Position numbers and translations under genes: made by a program. A stretch of 6,853 bases of DNA, taken from NCBI GenBank assembly GCA_013695855.1, contig JACCZR010000021.1, forward strand, positions 1-6,853, read 5' to 3'. Below the pieces are notes generated by a model. That model did no database searches. It was not told the DNA's origin and worked only from the letters and a program-made list of their open reading frames with translations. Below, piece after piece: positions 6,622 to 6,853 of the stretch; position 1 is the stretch's first letter; every line of letters begins with the position of its first letter. This DNA comes from Thermoleophilaceae bacterium. Lineage in GTDB: Bacteria > Actinomycetota > Thermoleophilia > Solirubrobacterales > Thermoleophilaceae.

Positions 6622-6853
6622 GTCCTCTTCTTCCGACCGACCGAGCCGGCGAGCGCTACCGCCGTCTGACCCAGCGAGGCGTCCCGTTCGCGGGCCTGGC
6701 GCTGGTCTCGCTCGTCGCGGGTCTCTTCGCCGGAGGCCTCGGCGACTCGTCGACCGAGCAGACAGGGCGCGCCTTCGCCGATGCCTGGCGCCGCGGCAAC
6801 GTCGAAGCCATGCGCGCGCTGTTCACCCCCGCGGCCCGCCGGCGCTACAGCGC
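6618..6853 (+). CDS. N-terminus of a penicillin-binding protein-like protein (partial)
   Basis: The 5' end of a gene cut by the right edge; 78 residues are visible. After a basic stretch (GERYRRLTQRG, 11-21) comes a single membrane segment (about 22-41, VPFAGLALVSLVAGLFAGG). The start of an NTF2-like fold follows: GRAFADAWRRGNVEAMRALFTPAARRRYS (50-78). This pattern matches the MecA_N (PF05223) domain found at the N-terminus of many class B penicillin-binding transpeptidases, which cross-link peptidoglycan outside the membrane. The transpeptidase domain itself would lie beyond the window, so other NTF2-like membrane proteins remain possible. The preferred start is TTG (6618-6620), since an in-frame stop lies a few codons upstream (TAG at 6575-6577) and no ATG or GTG is available. 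It is divergent from marP. Confidence 0.7.
   Translation, partial: MSPLLPTDRAGERYRRLTQRGVPFAGLALVSLVAGLFAGGLGDSSTEQTGRAFADAWRRGNVEAMRALFTPAARRRYS

Overview
The window is uniformly high in GC with strong G/C bias at third codon positions and frequent GTG starts. Together with a CvpA–trypsin fusion protease of the MarP type, this points to an actinobacterial chromosome. The flavour of the lysyl-oxidase-like protein and of the PIN toxins suggests the Thermoleophilia/Solirubrobacterales side; this is inference from protein style, not from a marker gene.

Layout, left to right. The 3' end of an unrecognised gene (+) converges on a complete type IA topoisomerase of the topoisomerase III class (topB, −), with a long imperfect hairpin between them. 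A roughly 300-base stretch without a convincing gene follows. Next come two unrelated toxin–antitoxin pairs in tandem (+): a ribbon-helix-helix antitoxin with a PIN toxin, then a Phd/YefM antitoxin with a second PIN toxin. Each pair has a TANNNT −10-like element just upstream of the antitoxin start and a small palindrome that could be its operator. The second PIN toxin appears to start at CTG, overlapping the antitoxin stop. Converging on it (−) is a secreted lysyl-oxidase-like protein that keeps the lysine and tyrosine equivalent to the LTQ cofactor pair but has lost the copper-binding HxHxH histidines. Upstream of that, also on −, is a complete MarP-type membrane serine protease with an intact catalytic triad and the conserved cysteine pair. 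A 41-base divergent intergenic region separates it from the 5' end of a + strand gene that begins like a penicillin-binding protein (one membrane anchor, then an NTF2-like MecA_N domain), cut by the window edge.

The right part (secreted LOX-like protein, envelope protease, PBP) concerns the cell envelope. The middle is an accessory toxin–antitoxin insertion of the kind often found between core genes. The left is DNA topology. I see no tRNA, rRNA, CRISPR array, transposase, integrase or phage gene. I find no clear case for a wholly new multi-gene system. The most unusual items are the copper-ligand-less lysyl oxidase homologue, the CTG-started toxin, and the five-codon mini-ORF overlapping the likely TTG start of the PBP gene.
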